Origin: Roseovarius sp. MMSF_3359
GTDB lineage: Bacteria > Pseudomonadota > Alphaproteobacteria > Rhodobacterales > Rhodobacteraceae
NCBI RefSeq assembly: GCF_030733385.1
Contig: NZ_JASHJC010000009.1
Location: 124,001-188,000, forward strand
Reading direction: 5' to 3'
DNA: 64,000 nt
In this document: positions 1 through 9,131 of the stretch, in pieces
Layout of the letters: each line of letters begins with the position of its first letter
Position numbering within the stretch: position 1 is the first letter of the stretch
The notes under the pieces: generated by a model
The model's database searches: none
Seen by the model: the letters and a program-made list of their open reading frames with translations, nothing else
What the model was told of the DNA's origin: nothing
Position numbers and translations under genes: made by a program

Positions 1-1022
1 TGAAATACTATATCCTTGACCTCAGTGCGAAAAACTCGCTGGTGCGGTATCTGACCGGGCAAGGCTACACGGTCTTCATACTGTCATGGAAAAATCCCGA
101 TGCCGATGACCGGGACCTCGGAATGGACGCCTATCGGCGGCTTGGCGTGATGGCCGCGCTTGACGCGGTGGGCAAAGTCACGGGCGCTGCGCAAGTCCAC
201 GCCATGGGCTATTGCCTTGGTGGCACGCTATTGGCCATCGCCGCGGCGGCCATGGCACGGGATGGCGACAGGCGGCTAAAGACGCTCACGCTCCTCGCAA
301 CCCAGGTTGATTTCACCGACGCGGGCGAGTTGATGATGTTCATCAACGAAAGTCAGCTTAGCTTCCTCGAAGACATGATGTGGGAACAGGGGTATCTGGA
401 CACGCATCAGATGGCAGGTACCTTTCAACTGCTGCGGTCAAACGACCTCATCTGGTCGCGGATCATTCATGACTACCTGATGGGCGAACGAGCGGACGTG
501 ACCGATCTGATCGCGTGGAACGCCGATACGACCCGGATGCCGTTCCGGATGCATTCGGAGTATCTGCGCAAGCTCTTCTTGCAAAATGACCTGACCGAGG
601 GGCGTTACATGGTCGGTGATCGCCCCGTCGCCCTGTCCGATATCCGGGTGCCTGTTTTCCTTGTCGGGACCGAGCGCGATCACGTCGCCCCCTGGCAATC
701 GGTCTACAAGTTCTACCTGCAATCCGATACCGAGGTCACGTTCTTGCTGACCAATGGCGGCCATAACGCGGGCATCGTGTCGGAGCCCGGCCACCCGCGA
801 CGCCATTACCGGATGGCAACCCGGGCGCATGATGATTGTTATGTCGGTCCGGATGACTGGCTTGAACAGACGCCGGTCACGCCCGGCTCATGGTGGCCCG
901 CTTTGGTTGACTGGCTGAATGCGCGATCCGGCAAACCAGCCGCACCGCCAGCGATGGGCGCGGCCGACGCGGGGTTGAGCCCGCTTGGCGACGCCCCGGG
1001 GGCCTATGTCTTGCAACCTTGA
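1..1022 (+). CDS. phaC: Class I poly(3-hydroxyalkanoate) synthase PhaC, 3' part
   Basis: This enzyme polymerises 3-hydroxyacyl-CoA into polyhydroxyalkanoate storage granules in the cytoplasm. The reading frame is already open at base 3 (K-Y-Y-I-L-D-L-S), upstream of the first possible start at 42, so the N-terminal part lies outside the window. What is seen is the alpha/beta-hydrolase catalytic half: the lipase-like box G-Y-C-L-G-G with the nucleophilic cysteine at bases 213-215, the aspartate in G-T-E-R-D-H, and the histidine in G-G-H-N-A-G. The S-W-K-N-P-D motif is typical of PhaC. The gene is convergent with the deacetylase gene, 21 bases away. Confidence in the family is high; class I is inferred from sequence feel and from the absence of phaE or phaR in view. 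Confidence 0.93.
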   Translation, partial: KYYILDLSAKNSLVRYLTGQGYTVFILSWKNPDADDRDLGMDAYRRLGVMAALDAVGKVTGAAQVHAMGYCLGGTLLAIAAAAMARDGDRRLKTLTLLATQVDFTDAGELMMFINESQLSFLEDMMWEQGYLDTHQMAGTFQLLRSNDLIWSRIIHDYLMGERADVTDLIAWNADTTRMPFRMHSEYLRKLFLQNDLTEGRYMVGDRPVALSDIRVPVFLVGTERDHVAPWQSVYKFYLQSDTEVTFLLTNGGHNAGIVSEPGHPRRHYRMATRAHDDCYVGPDDWLEQTPVTPGSWWPALVDWLNARSGKPAAPPAMGAADAGLSPLGDAPGAYVLQP

Positions 1023-1043
1023 ATATCCGGGCGGCGTGGGAGC

Positions 1044-1958
1044 TCAGAGCAGCTCTTTCAGATGAGCCACGACGCAACGGGGTAGCGCCGACAGGTCGTA
1101 CCCCCCTTCGAGTATCGACACGATCCGCCCGTTGCTATGTTTCTGCGCAACCCTGTGCAGCTCACGGGTGATCCAGGCGAAGTCACTTTCCGTCAGCGCA
1201 AGCCCCGACATCTCATCCATCACATGCCCGTCGAACCCGGCCGAGATAAACAGGAATTGCGGGCGAAACCGCTCAAGCGCGGGCAGCCAATGGTCTGTGA
1301 TCGCCGCGCGAAATGCTGCCCCATCCGCACCCGCGCTCAGAGGGACGTCAACCAAGTTGTCGGTGTCCGAGCCGTGACCAGTGAACGGATAGAACGGGTG
1401 CTGAAAGCTGGAGCAAAAAAGCACCCGCTTGTCATTCTTGAATATCTCCTCGGTCCCGTTTCCATGGTGGGCATCGAAATCGACGATTGCCACCCGTTCC
1501 AGGCCATGAACCGCCATCGCATGGCCAGCGGCAACGGCGATATTGTCAAAGAGGCAAAAGCCCATTGCCGTGCCCTGCTCGGCGTGATGCCCCGGCGGAC
1601 GCACCGCGCAGAAAGCCGCGCTGGCCTCGCCATTCATGACAAGATCGACCGCCATCACACCAGCGCCCGCAGCCCGTTCCGCTGCGCCGAGTGTTCCCGG
1701 GGACATGAGCGTGTCACCATCGACCCAGACCGATCCGGTTTGTGGCGCCGTTTCATAGACCCGCTGGACATAATTCGGATCATGCACGCGCTCCAAGGCG
1801 TCGCGTCCTATCGCGGGCGCATCATGGCGGCGGATGACAAAATCCAGTCCGGACATCAGGAGTTGATTGTCAATCACTTCAAGGCGTTGTCGGCATTCCG
1901 GATGCAAGGTGCCGACATCATGCTCAAGGCAACTCGGGTGCGAGATAAAGGCCAGCAT
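1044..1958 (-). CDS. Histone deacetylase family protein (class II / acetylpolyamine amidohydrolase-like)
   Basis: This 304-residue zinc hydrolase of the arginase/deacetylase fold should remove acyl groups from lysine side chains or polyamines. The zinc ligands are visible as Asp162 and His164 in D-F-D-A-H-H-G-N-G and Asp243 in S-A-G-F-D. The catalytic histidine pair is in P-P-G-H-H (124-125) and the transition-state tyrosine is in L-E-G-G-Y near the C-terminus. All key residues are present. It starts 31 bases after the stop of the acetyltransferase-fusion gene on the same strand, so the two are probably cotranscribed. That suggests an acylation/deacylation pair, but the substrate cannot be read from sequence. 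A paralogue lies at 60228-61157. Confidence 0.9.
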   Translation of the reverse strand: MLAFISHPSCLEHDVGTLHPECRQRLEVIDNQLLMSGLDFVIRRHDAPAIGRDALERVHDPNYVQRVYETAPQTGSVWVDGDTLMSPGTLGAAERAAGAGVMAVDLVMNGEASAAFCAVRPPGHHAEQGTAMGFCLFDNIAVAAGHAMAVHGLERVAIVDFDAHHGNGTEEIFKNDKRVLFCSSFQHPFYPFTGHGSDTDNLVDVPLSAGADGAAFRAAITDHWLPALERFRPQFLFISAGFDGHVMDEMSGLALTESDFAWITRELHRVAQKHSNGRIVSILEGGYDLSALPRCVVAHLKELL

Positions 1959-1989
1959 CAGCAGTATCGCTTTATTGGGATCGGGTCAT

Positions 1990-4671
1990 TCATAACTGCC
2001 GTTCAACCTGCACAGCGTCGCCTTCGACCGGCGTTTTCTCGATGGTGAAACCAAGCTCCTTCATCAGATCGAGCATCGGTTGATTGCGCGTCAATACGGT
2101 CCCTTCGATAGAAGTTAGCCCATGACCCCGGGCTGCTTCCATCAGCACCTTCATCAGCTTCGTCCCGATGCCCTGATGCTGTAGCGTGTCCGAGACCACA
2201 ACGGCAAACTCGCAACTCGTATTGTCATCGTTGATGTAATAGCGCGCCACACCCTGTTGGCGGACCTTGCCGTTCACTCGTGTCACCGCGACCAATGCCA
2301 TTTCGCGGGCATAGTCGATCTGCGTGAATTGCGACAACATGGCCGGGCTGAGCTCTTTCAGTGTTCCCATGAACCGTAATTGTCTTGCCTGCGGAGACAA
2401 ATCGCGCACAAAGGCCTGTTCGTGTTCGGCATCCTCGAGGCGGATTGGCCGTATCGTCAGCGCTGTGCCATCATCAAGGTGATAGTCGCGGACAAGGTGT
2501 TTGGGATAAGGCGCGATCACTAGATGATCGAAGGGCCCATCCCCTGCCGGTGGCCGCTGCACAACAACCCGGACATCGACCGCGATAGCGCCGTCGGGAC
2601 CGGCAAAGAGCGGATTGATGTCGAGATCGCGCACCTCGGGAAGTTCGGTCACCAACTCGGACACTCGCCGCAAGACCCCCAGGATCGCAGCGCGATCGAC
2701 CGCGGACCGGTCTCGTACCGCGTCCAGCAGTCGCGCCACTCTTGTCCGTTTGATCAACCGGTTCGCCAGCACCTCGTTCAAAGGCGGCAAGGTCACCGAA
2801 CTGTCCCGCAACACTTCGACCATCGTACCGCCTGCGCCGAACATGATGCTGGGGCCGAAAACCGGATCGCGGCTCACCCCGATCAGCAATTCGCGGGCGT
2901 CCCTGATCTCGGCCATCCTCTCGACCGTCACGCCGAGCAATGTCGCATCGGGACGGGCCGTCGCGGCGGCCTCAATGATCTCGCCGAATGCAAGTTTTAC
3001 GTCACTGGCATTGGCGATGTTGACCCGAACTCCGTGGACGTCCGACTTATGTGATATCTGCGGGGAGTTGATTTTCATCGCCACCGGGAAACCGACGGTT
3101 TCAGCCGCGATCAGGGCGGATGCTGCGCTGTCGGCTGGCAGCGTTGTGCTGATCGGGATGTGGAAACACCGCATCAGCGCCTTGGCTTCGACATCCGACA
3201 ACATCGACCGGCCATCGGCAAGCGCGGCCTGAATGATCATCCGTGCGCCCTCCAGATCGGCAGGCTCTAGATCCGACAAGGGACCCGGCGTTTCCTGCGC
3301 CAGAAGCCGGTTCGCATGATGCCGGGCGAGATAGGAGAACGCTTCAACCGCCCGTTCCGGCGTCGTGAAATCCGGTATGCCGTTACTGCTCAGCAATTCG
3401 CGCCCGGCGTGCACCGAGGCCTCCCCCATCCAGCAGGCCAGCACCGGTTTCCTGGGCCGTTCGCCGACCGCATCAACGACAGTCTGGGCCGCGGCGGTTG
3501 CATCGGTCATGGATTGTGGCGTCAACATCACCAGAATTCCGTCGAAGGCGCGGTCATCCATGCAAATGCAGAGTGCCGCGCCAAATTGATCTGCGGTTGC
3601 GTCGCCGATGATGTCAATCGGATTGCCGCGTGACCAATTCGGCGACAGAACCTTGTCGAGCGCCGTAATCGTCTCTTGCGACGGCGGCGTGAGTTCGATG
3701 TTGAAATCCCCCGCCCGGTCGGCCGCCAGGACACCCGCACCGCCGCCATTGGTGATGATGCCCAGCCTGTTCCCGCCGGCCCGACGGTGGGCCGACAAGA
3801 TCTCGGCGGCGGCAAAAAGCTGACCAAAGGTATCGACCCTGACGGCGCCCGCGCGTTCAAGGGCCGCGTCGAACACCGCGTCCGATCCGATCAGCGCGCC
3901 GGTATGGGTCGTCGCGGCCTTGGAGCTTTGCACATGACGCCCGGACTTGAGTACGATCACCGGTTTGGCACGCGCCGCGGCGCGCAGGGCGCTGATAAAC
4001 GACCGGGCATGTCGAACCCCCTCGACATAAAGCAGAATGGCATCGGTGTGGGGATCGGAGGCCAGGTATTGCAGGACGTCACCAAACCCCAGATCCGCGG
4101 AGTTTCCCAAAGATACCAGCGCAGAGAAGCCGAGGTGATTAGGTCCGGCCCAATCGGAAATTGCCGAACAGAGCGCCCCGGATTGCGAAATCAGCGCCAG
4201 CCGTCCGACCGGTGTCGCCGATTTCAGGAACGTGGCATTCATCCCGATTGGTGGGCGGACAAGGCCCACGCAGTTCGGCCCAAGCAGGCGAACGCCATGA
4301 CGCCGCGCGGTATCGAGCAATTCGGCCTCAGCCTCGCGGCCCTTCTCGCCCATTTCGCCGAACCCGGCGGAGAGAACGATGGCGTGTTTCGTTCCCACCT
4401 TGGCGCAGTCGCGGATGATGCCCGGGATCGTTGGCGCGGGCGTGGCGATGACCGCCAGGTCAATATGTGCGGAAACGTCGTCAATATGTCGGTAGCAGAG
4501 CTTTTCACCGATCTTTTCATATTTCGGATTGATCGGCACAATCGGACCTTCAAAACCAGACGCCAACAGGTTGGCGTAGACCTGTGACCCGACGCCCTTC
4601 CCCGAGGCACTTGCCCCGAAGACAGCAATGGAGGTCGGGTCGAAGAGCGGTGTCAACGGGTTCGGTCGCAT
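1990..4671 (-). CDS. Acyl-CoA synthetase (NDP-forming)-like / GNAT fusion, protein lysine acetyltransferase type (Pat)
   Basis: An 893-residue fusion. Domains in order are a CoA-binding Rossmann domain (about 1-130), succinyl-CoA-ligase-like domains (about 140-460), an ATP-grasp domain (about 480-700) and a C-terminal GNAT domain (about 730-893, with a G-I-G-T-K-L acetyl-CoA loop). This layout and length match bacterial Pat/PatZ enzymes, which acetylate and switch off acetyl-CoA synthetase and other metabolic enzymes. The histidine of the H-T-G-A motif (His256), corresponding to the phospho-histidine of true ADP-forming acetyl-CoA synthetases, is kept, so synthetase activity cannot be excluded. 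It is first of a two-gene unit with a deacetylase-family gene. The exact substrate is unknown. Confidence 0.88.
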   Translation of the reverse strand: MRPNPLTPLFDPTSIAVFGASASGKGVGSQVYANLLASGFEGPIVPINPKYEKIGEKLCYRHIDDVSAHIDLAVIATPAPTIPGIIRDCAKVGTKHAIVLSAGFGEMGEKGREAEAELLDTARRHGVRLLGPNCVGLVRPPIGMNATFLKSATPVGRLALISQSGALCSAISDWAGPNHLGFSALVSLGNSADLGFGDVLQYLASDPHTDAILLYVEGVRHARSFISALRAAARAKPVIVLKSGRHVQSSKAATTHTGALIGSDAVFDAALERAGAVRVDTFGQLFAAAEILSAHRRAGGNRLGIITNGGGAGVLAADRAGDFNIELTPPSQETITALDKVLSPNWSRGNPIDIIGDATADQFGAALCICMDDRAFDGILVMLTPQSMTDATAAAQTVVDAVGERPRKPVLACWMGEASVHAGRELLSSNGIPDFTTPERAVEAFSYLARHHANRLLAQETPGPLSDLEPADLEGARMIIQAALADGRSMLSDVEAKALMRCFHIPISTTLPADSAASALIAAETVGFPVAMKINSPQISHKSDVHGVRVNIANASDVKLAFGEIIEAAATARPDATLLGVTVERMAEIRDARELLIGVSRDPVFGPSIMFGAGGTMVEVLRDSSVTLPPLNEVLANRLIKRTRVARLLDAVRDRSAVDRAAILGVLRRVSELVTELPEVRDLDINPLFAGPDGAIAVDVRVVVQRPPAGDGPFDHLVIAPYPKHLVRDYHLDDGTALTIRPIRLEDAEHEQAFVRDLSPQARQLRFMGTLKELSPAMLSQFTQIDYAREMALVAVTRVNGKVRQQGVARYYINDDNTSCEFAVVVSDTLQHQGIGTKLMKVLMEAARGHGLTSIEGTVLTRNQPMLDLMKELGFTIEKTPVEGDAVQVERQL

Positions 4672-4876
4672 GGGGAAATCTCCGACATAAACGCGCGAAA
4701 CGGCGCAATCTCAGTGTGGGTCTTTCCTATGAACGCATGAACGGGAAAGCACCTTGATCGAGATCAGCCCAAGCCGTGAAACGGGTGGTTTACCTGACCG
4801 CCCCCGATGCCCGCCGGAACATGTCCGGCAATGTTCATCCTTGCGTCATTGAAATGGACCTCGCTGTCGACGCACC

Positions 4877-5191
4877 TTAAAGCGCGCAACGCTTGCAGAA
4901 TGGCGTATCCGGCAACAGGTCGAGCCGCGCTTCGGAAATGGCATCGCCGCATTTCTGGCACTCGCCGTAGGTCCCGTTTGCAAGACGGTCCAATGCTGCG
5001 TCGATACGTTTCAACTCCGAGAGTTCGACATTGCCAAGCGTCTCCAAGACCTCGTCTCCTTGGCGTTCGGACGAGCGATCTTCCCAATCCTTGCTTGGTG
5101 TTTCGTCAAGGCTCCCCTCGAGTTTCACCAGATGCGCGGTCAGCTTGTCGCGACGTTCCTGCAGAACTCGCTTTTTCGAATGAAGATCCAT
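4877..5191 (-). CDS. TraR/DksA-family zinc-finger protein
   Basis: A 104-residue protein with an N-terminal helical coiled-coil region rich in Lys/Arg/Glu (about 1-70) and a C-terminal C4 zinc finger, C-Q-K-C to C-K-R-C (about 79-103). Proteins of this family bind in the RNA polymerase secondary channel or act as smaller relatives of DksA. The start at 5191 is chosen because a clear GGAGG lies 6-7 bases upstream; an upstream in-frame ATG at 5218 and a longer open frame to 5371 have no such site. It is 118 bases downstream of the ABC permease gene on the same strand. Whether it modulates transcription here is inference. Confidence 0.85.
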   Translation of the reverse strand: MDLHSKKRVLQERRDKLTAHLVKLEGSLDETPSKDWEDRSSERQGDEVLETLGNVELSELKRIDAALDRLANGTYGECQKCGDAISEARLDLLPDTPFCKRCAL

Positions 5192-5309
5192 GATCGCCTC
5201 CGCCGTGTTTTCGATCATCCTAGACAAATCCGCAGAAGCCGCATTGATCCGCATCAACTGACAGAACCATGCCCGCCTCTGAAGCGGGATTGCATCTGCG
5301 CACTTGCCG

Positions 5310-6434
5310 CTATCGGTCCTGTGCAACAGATCGGCGGAAAAGGAGCAGGCTGACCGCGAGGAGTGCGCCACCCAGGAGGGTCATCCAAAGCAGTTCCGGC
5401 CAGACGGTTTCAACCCCGGCACCCTTGAAGACAATCGCCTGGCTGGCCGACATGTAATGTCGCGAGGGCAAGACCAGCGTACCGATCTGCAGCCAGTCTG
5501 GTTGTCCTTCAATCGGGGTCTCACCGCCCGACAGCATCAACATTGGCAGGACAACCAGCATCACCAGAAGTGCAAATTGCGCCATTGAACGCGCCAATGT
5601 CGCGAGAAATACGCCAAGTGCCGTGGCCGTGAAAAGAAAGAGCGCCGTGCCCAGCAGAAAAAGAACCTTGGACCCCGCGATCGTGACACCCAACGCGCCT
5701 TGCATCACGAACGCCAAAGACAACGCAGCCGCGATGAGAACCACCATGGCGTTCGCCCAGATCTTGGCCACCGCCACATCGAAGGGCGTCAGCGGCATCG
5801 CCAGCAGGTGCTCAATGGTCCCGTGCTCGCGCTCCCGGATCATCGCGGCACCGGTCAGGATTGTGGTCAGCCACATGATCTGGCCGATAAGGGCGACAAT
5901 ACCGGCAAATCGCACCGTATCGCGGTTCGGATTGAAGGCGCTGCGCAGGATGACATCGACGGGCGGGGGGGCCGCAAGATCGGTTCCAACCGCAAAGCGG
6001 CGTATCTCGGCGCCCAGAATGCTGGTGATGTAGTTTGCACCAATTCCCGCCTGTTCCATGGCGGTCGCGTCGATCATGACCTGTATCTCGGGCACCCGCC
6101 CGGCGCGGAGGTCCTTTTCAAAGCTGGGTGGTACGGCAACAACGAAAAGGAACCGCCCGGCATCCATCTGCGCGGGGCCAGACCCCGGTTGGATCTGCAC
6201 GACCGGCTGGAACTCCGGCGGGAAAAACGCCTGGGCAAGGGCGCGTGACAGAGGCGAGTTGTCCTCATCCGCAAACGCAATCGACGCATTGTTGACTGAA
6301 TTTGCGACACCGGTTGCTTCCATGATCGGCGCCAAGGTGAAGGACCACAAAAGTAGCGCCATCATCACCCAATCCCGGCGCAGGCTCATCACCTCCTTCA
6401 ACCCAAGCCAGAAAATGCAGCTCAGCCATCGCAT
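5310..6434 (-). CDS. ABC-2 type transporter permease (YhhJ-like)
   Basis: A 374-residue membrane protein of the ABC-2 permease family: one N-terminal transmembrane helix (about 20-40), a large periplasmic domain (about 45-180), then about five membrane helices to the C-terminus. It lies one base after the stop of the RbbA-like fusion, and with the upstream membrane-fusion protein gene reproduces the yhiI-rbbA-yhhJ arrangement known from enterobacteria. It is therefore probably the second permease half of an efflux pump. The exported substrate is unknown. The conserved C-terminal F-R-R positive end fits the family. Confidence 0.88.
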   Translation of the reverse strand: MRWLSCIFWLGLKEVMSLRRDWVMMALLLWSFTLAPIMEATGVANSVNNASIAFADEDNSPLSRALAQAFFPPEFQPVVQIQPGSGPAQMDAGRFLFVVAVPPSFEKDLRAGRVPEIQVMIDATAMEQAGIGANYITSILGAEIRRFAVGTDLAAPPPVDVILRSAFNPNRDTVRFAGIVALIGQIMWLTTILTGAAMIREREHGTIEHLLAMPLTPFDVAVAKIWANAMVVLIAAALSLAFVMQGALGVTIAGSKVLFLLGTALFLFTATALGVFLATLARSMAQFALLVMLVVLPMLMLSGGETPIEGQPDWLQIGTLVLPSRHYMSASQAIVFKGAGVETVWPELLWMTLLGGALLAVSLLLFRRSVAQDR

Positions 6435-9131
6435 CTACTTCTCCTGCGCCCGAAGTGACATGGCCGCAAGTGCCGTCAGCACGGGGCCGAAACACGCCAG
6501 GGCCAGGATGTCCGGGCCCAACGCTTCCCAACCGAGACCTTTCGTGAAGACGCCGACGTTCAGATGCAGAAAATATGAAGACGGCCAAAGTGAGCCAATC
6601 GTTTGCGCCCCGAGTTCTAATGTCGAGACCGGTTGCAGCAGGCCGGAGAACTGGATTGTCGGCACAACCGAGGCAATGGCCGTGGCGAAGGTTGCGGCAA
6701 CCTGGCTCGACGTCATGGTCGCGATCAGAAGCCCGTAGGATGTGGTCGCCCAGACATAGAGAAGCGCCCCAATCGCGAGCGGTACCGGATCCCCTTTGAG
6801 CGGGACATCGAAGACGACGATTGTCATCCCGGCAAGCAACAGAAAATTCGCAAAAGCGATGGCGATATAGGGGATTTGTTTGCCGATCAGAAACTCGAGC
6901 CGCGTTGTCGGGGTCACGTAGAAGTTGATGACCGACCCCAACTCCCTTTCCCGCGCGACACTGACCGCCATCAGGACGGCTGGCAGCATGATAAGCAGGA
7001 TCGCGGGCATTGCCGGTGCCATTGCCGCAATGCTCTCGAAGCTCTGGTTATACCTGAAACGCGGTTCGATCCGGGCGATCTCGGGCTGATGGCTGCCGCT
7101 GTTGCGCGCCAGTGTATTCATGAACGTCTGATGCAGCCCCGCGACATACCCTTCCACCGTTTCGCCCTTGAAGGGGATCGCACCATCCACCGTCGCAAGC
7201 ACCTCCGTCGGCTCGCCAGCGCGCAATTTGCGACCAAAATCCGGCGGGAATTCAATAACAAGCGAGATATCACCCGAGATCAACCGACGCCGACCATCCG
7301 CGGCGGTGGTCAGGGGTGGCGTAGGGGTGAAATACCGTGAACCAGAGAACTCCTCGATGTAGGCTCGGCTCTCTGGGCTCTGAGAAAGGTCCAACGTGGC
7401 GAAATTCAACTCGTCGATGTCCAGCGTGATCCCGTAACAGAAGACCAGCATCAGGATGGCCGAGCCAAGGAAGGCAAATGCAAGTCGAACGCGGTCGCGC
7501 AAGACTTCGACGGTTTCGCGTCTGGCGTAGGCCAGGATGCGCGCGCCACTGCCGCCGGACCGATGGTCTATTTCATCCAAAGAGGCTTGCGGTGCCACCA
7601 CCTTTTCTGGCGGTGCGGCGGCCTCCAATACGGCAATGAACGCCTCCTCGAGGCTTTCGGCGTTTTCTGCGGCGATTAGATCCGCCGGTGTCCCTTCGGC
7701 CAGAACCCGACCGGCATGCATGAAAGAAACACGGTCGCATCGCTCGGCTTCGGTCATGAAATGGGTCGAAACAAAAACCGTTGCACCCTCCTGCCGCGAC
7801 AGTTCAGCCAACAAGGCCCAGAACGTGTCCCGTGCCTCGGGATCGACACCGGAGGTCGGCTCATCGAGGATGAGAACCCGCGGGCGATGAATTACGGCGA
7901 CGGCCAATGACAGGCGTTGTTTGAGGCCAAGCGGCAACGCGGCCGCCAACATGTCGCCATGCGCCTCCAGTCCGAAACGGCTCATCAGTTCGTTGATGCG
8001 GTCCCTCCGGTCGGCAATCGCAAAAATCCGGGCGTGAAGCTCGAGGTTTTGCAGGACAGTCAGTTCACCGTAGAGCGAGAAGGCCTGGCTCATGTAACCG
8101 ATCTGGCGCCGCGTGTCCCGGTTGCGGGCGTCGACGGGCTTGCCGAACAGCGTTGCCTCGCCTGCGCTTGCTGGCAGCAGACCAGCGAGCATTTTCATGG
8201 TTGTCGACTTGCCACAACCATTCGACCCGAGAAAGCCGAAGATCTCGCCGCGATTTATCGAGAACGCAACATTGTCAACGGCGGTGAAATCCCCGAAACG
8301 GCGGGTCAGCCCTTGAGCGGTGATCACCGGGTCAGTTTCGACTTTTCGCGTCGCGATGGTGTCCGGTTCCGGTCGTGGTTGCCCCCGTGCCTGAAGCGCG
8401 CGATAGGCCGTCTCCAGCTCCTTCGCCGGCCCCTTCAATGTGTCGGGGCTTCCTTCGAAAAGCACCCGGCCTGCATCCATCGCCACGACCCAATCGAAAC
8501 TCTCGGCTTCTTCCATATATGCCGTCGATACGAGAACCGAGAGCTCTGGATTCATCTCGCGGATTGCCGCAATCAGCGCCCAGAACTGGCGTCGGGACAA
8601 CGGGTCAACGCCGGTCGTCGGTTCGTCCATGATCAGAAGTTTGGGGTCATGGATCAACGCGCAACAAAGGCCGAGTTTCTGTTTCATACCCCCGGAGAGC
8701 TTGCCCATCGGCCGATCCGCAAAGGCGGCAAGGCCTGTTGCCTGCAAAAGGGTCGTGATGCGCATGTCGCGCTCCTCAGATCCTTGCCCAAAAAGCCGTG
8801 AGAAAAACTCGAGGTTTTCGCGTACCGAAAGCTCCGCATAGAGGTTGCGGCCCAAACCCTGCGGCATGAAGGCGATCGCAGGACATATCTTGCGGCGATG
8901 CCACAGGTTGTCGATGGGCCCACCCAGGACATCAATGGCGCCGATCTGGAGTTTTTTCGCCCCTGCAATCAAACCGAGAAGCGTGGATTTCCCGACACCG
9001 TCCGGCCCGAGCAGCCCGACAAGGCGACCTGTAGGCAGATTGAGTGTCAGGTCATCGAGGGCGATATGGCCGCGGTATTCATGTGTAACACCGGCGATGC
9101 GGCACAACGGCCCCGATGTGACGGCACTCAT
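6435..9131 (-). CDS. RbbA-like fusion: two ABC ATPase domains plus ABC-2 permease
   Basis: This 898-residue protein joins two nucleotide-binding domains and a membrane domain. NBD1 has Walker A G-P-D-G-V-G-K-S-T near residue 40 and signature L-S-G-G-M. NBD2 has Walker A G-S-N-G-C-G-K-S-T near 300, with a diverged signature (L-P-L-G-L-K-Q). The permease part (about 530-898) has a first membrane helix, an extracytoplasmic loop and a C-terminal helix bundle. The E. coli homologue was named ribosome-associated ATPase, but the permease domain and the neighbours favour export. It overlaps the HlyD-like gene by four bases (ATGA), so translation is coupled. Function as a drug or metabolite exporter is inferred. 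Confidence 0.9.
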   Translation of the reverse strand: MSAVTSGPLCRIAGVTHEYRGHIALDDLTLNLPTGRLVGLLGPDGVGKSTLLGLIAGAKKLQIGAIDVLGGPIDNLWHRRKICPAIAFMPQGLGRNLYAELSVRENLEFFSRLFGQGSEERDMRITTLLQATGLAAFADRPMGKLSGGMKQKLGLCCALIHDPKLLIMDEPTTGVDPLSRRQFWALIAAIREMNPELSVLVSTAYMEEAESFDWVVAMDAGRVLFEGSPDTLKGPAKELETAYRALQARGQPRPEPDTIATRKVETDPVITAQGLTRRFGDFTAVDNVAFSINRGEIFGFLGSNGCGKSTTMKMLAGLLPASAGEATLFGKPVDARNRDTRRQIGYMSQAFSLYGELTVLQNLELHARIFAIADRRDRINELMSRFGLEAHGDMLAAALPLGLKQRLSLAVAVIHRPRVLILDEPTSGVDPEARDTFWALLAELSRQEGATVFVSTHFMTEAERCDRVSFMHAGRVLAEGTPADLIAAENAESLEEAFIAVLEAAAPPEKVVAPQASLDEIDHRSGGSGARILAYARRETVEVLRDRVRLAFAFLGSAILMLVFCYGITLDIDELNFATLDLSQSPESRAYIEEFSGSRYFTPTPPLTTAADGRRRLISGDISLVIEFPPDFGRKLRAGEPTEVLATVDGAIPFKGETVEGYVAGLHQTFMNTLARNSGSHQPEIARIEPRFRYNQSFESIAAMAPAMPAILLIMLPAVLMAVSVARERELGSVINFYVTPTTRLEFLIGKQIPYIAIAFANFLLLAGMTIVVFDVPLKGDPVPLAIGALLYVWATTSYGLLIATMTSSQVAATFATAIASVVPTIQFSGLLQPVSTLELGAQTIGSLWPSSYFLHLNVGVFTKGLGWEALGPDILALACFGPVLTALAAMSLRAQEK

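Noticed and set aside
4813..4829. GCCGGA/TCCGGC hairpin as terminator of the TraR/DksA gene
   Set aside because: Only six base pairs and no T-tract on either strand; not strong enough to annotate.
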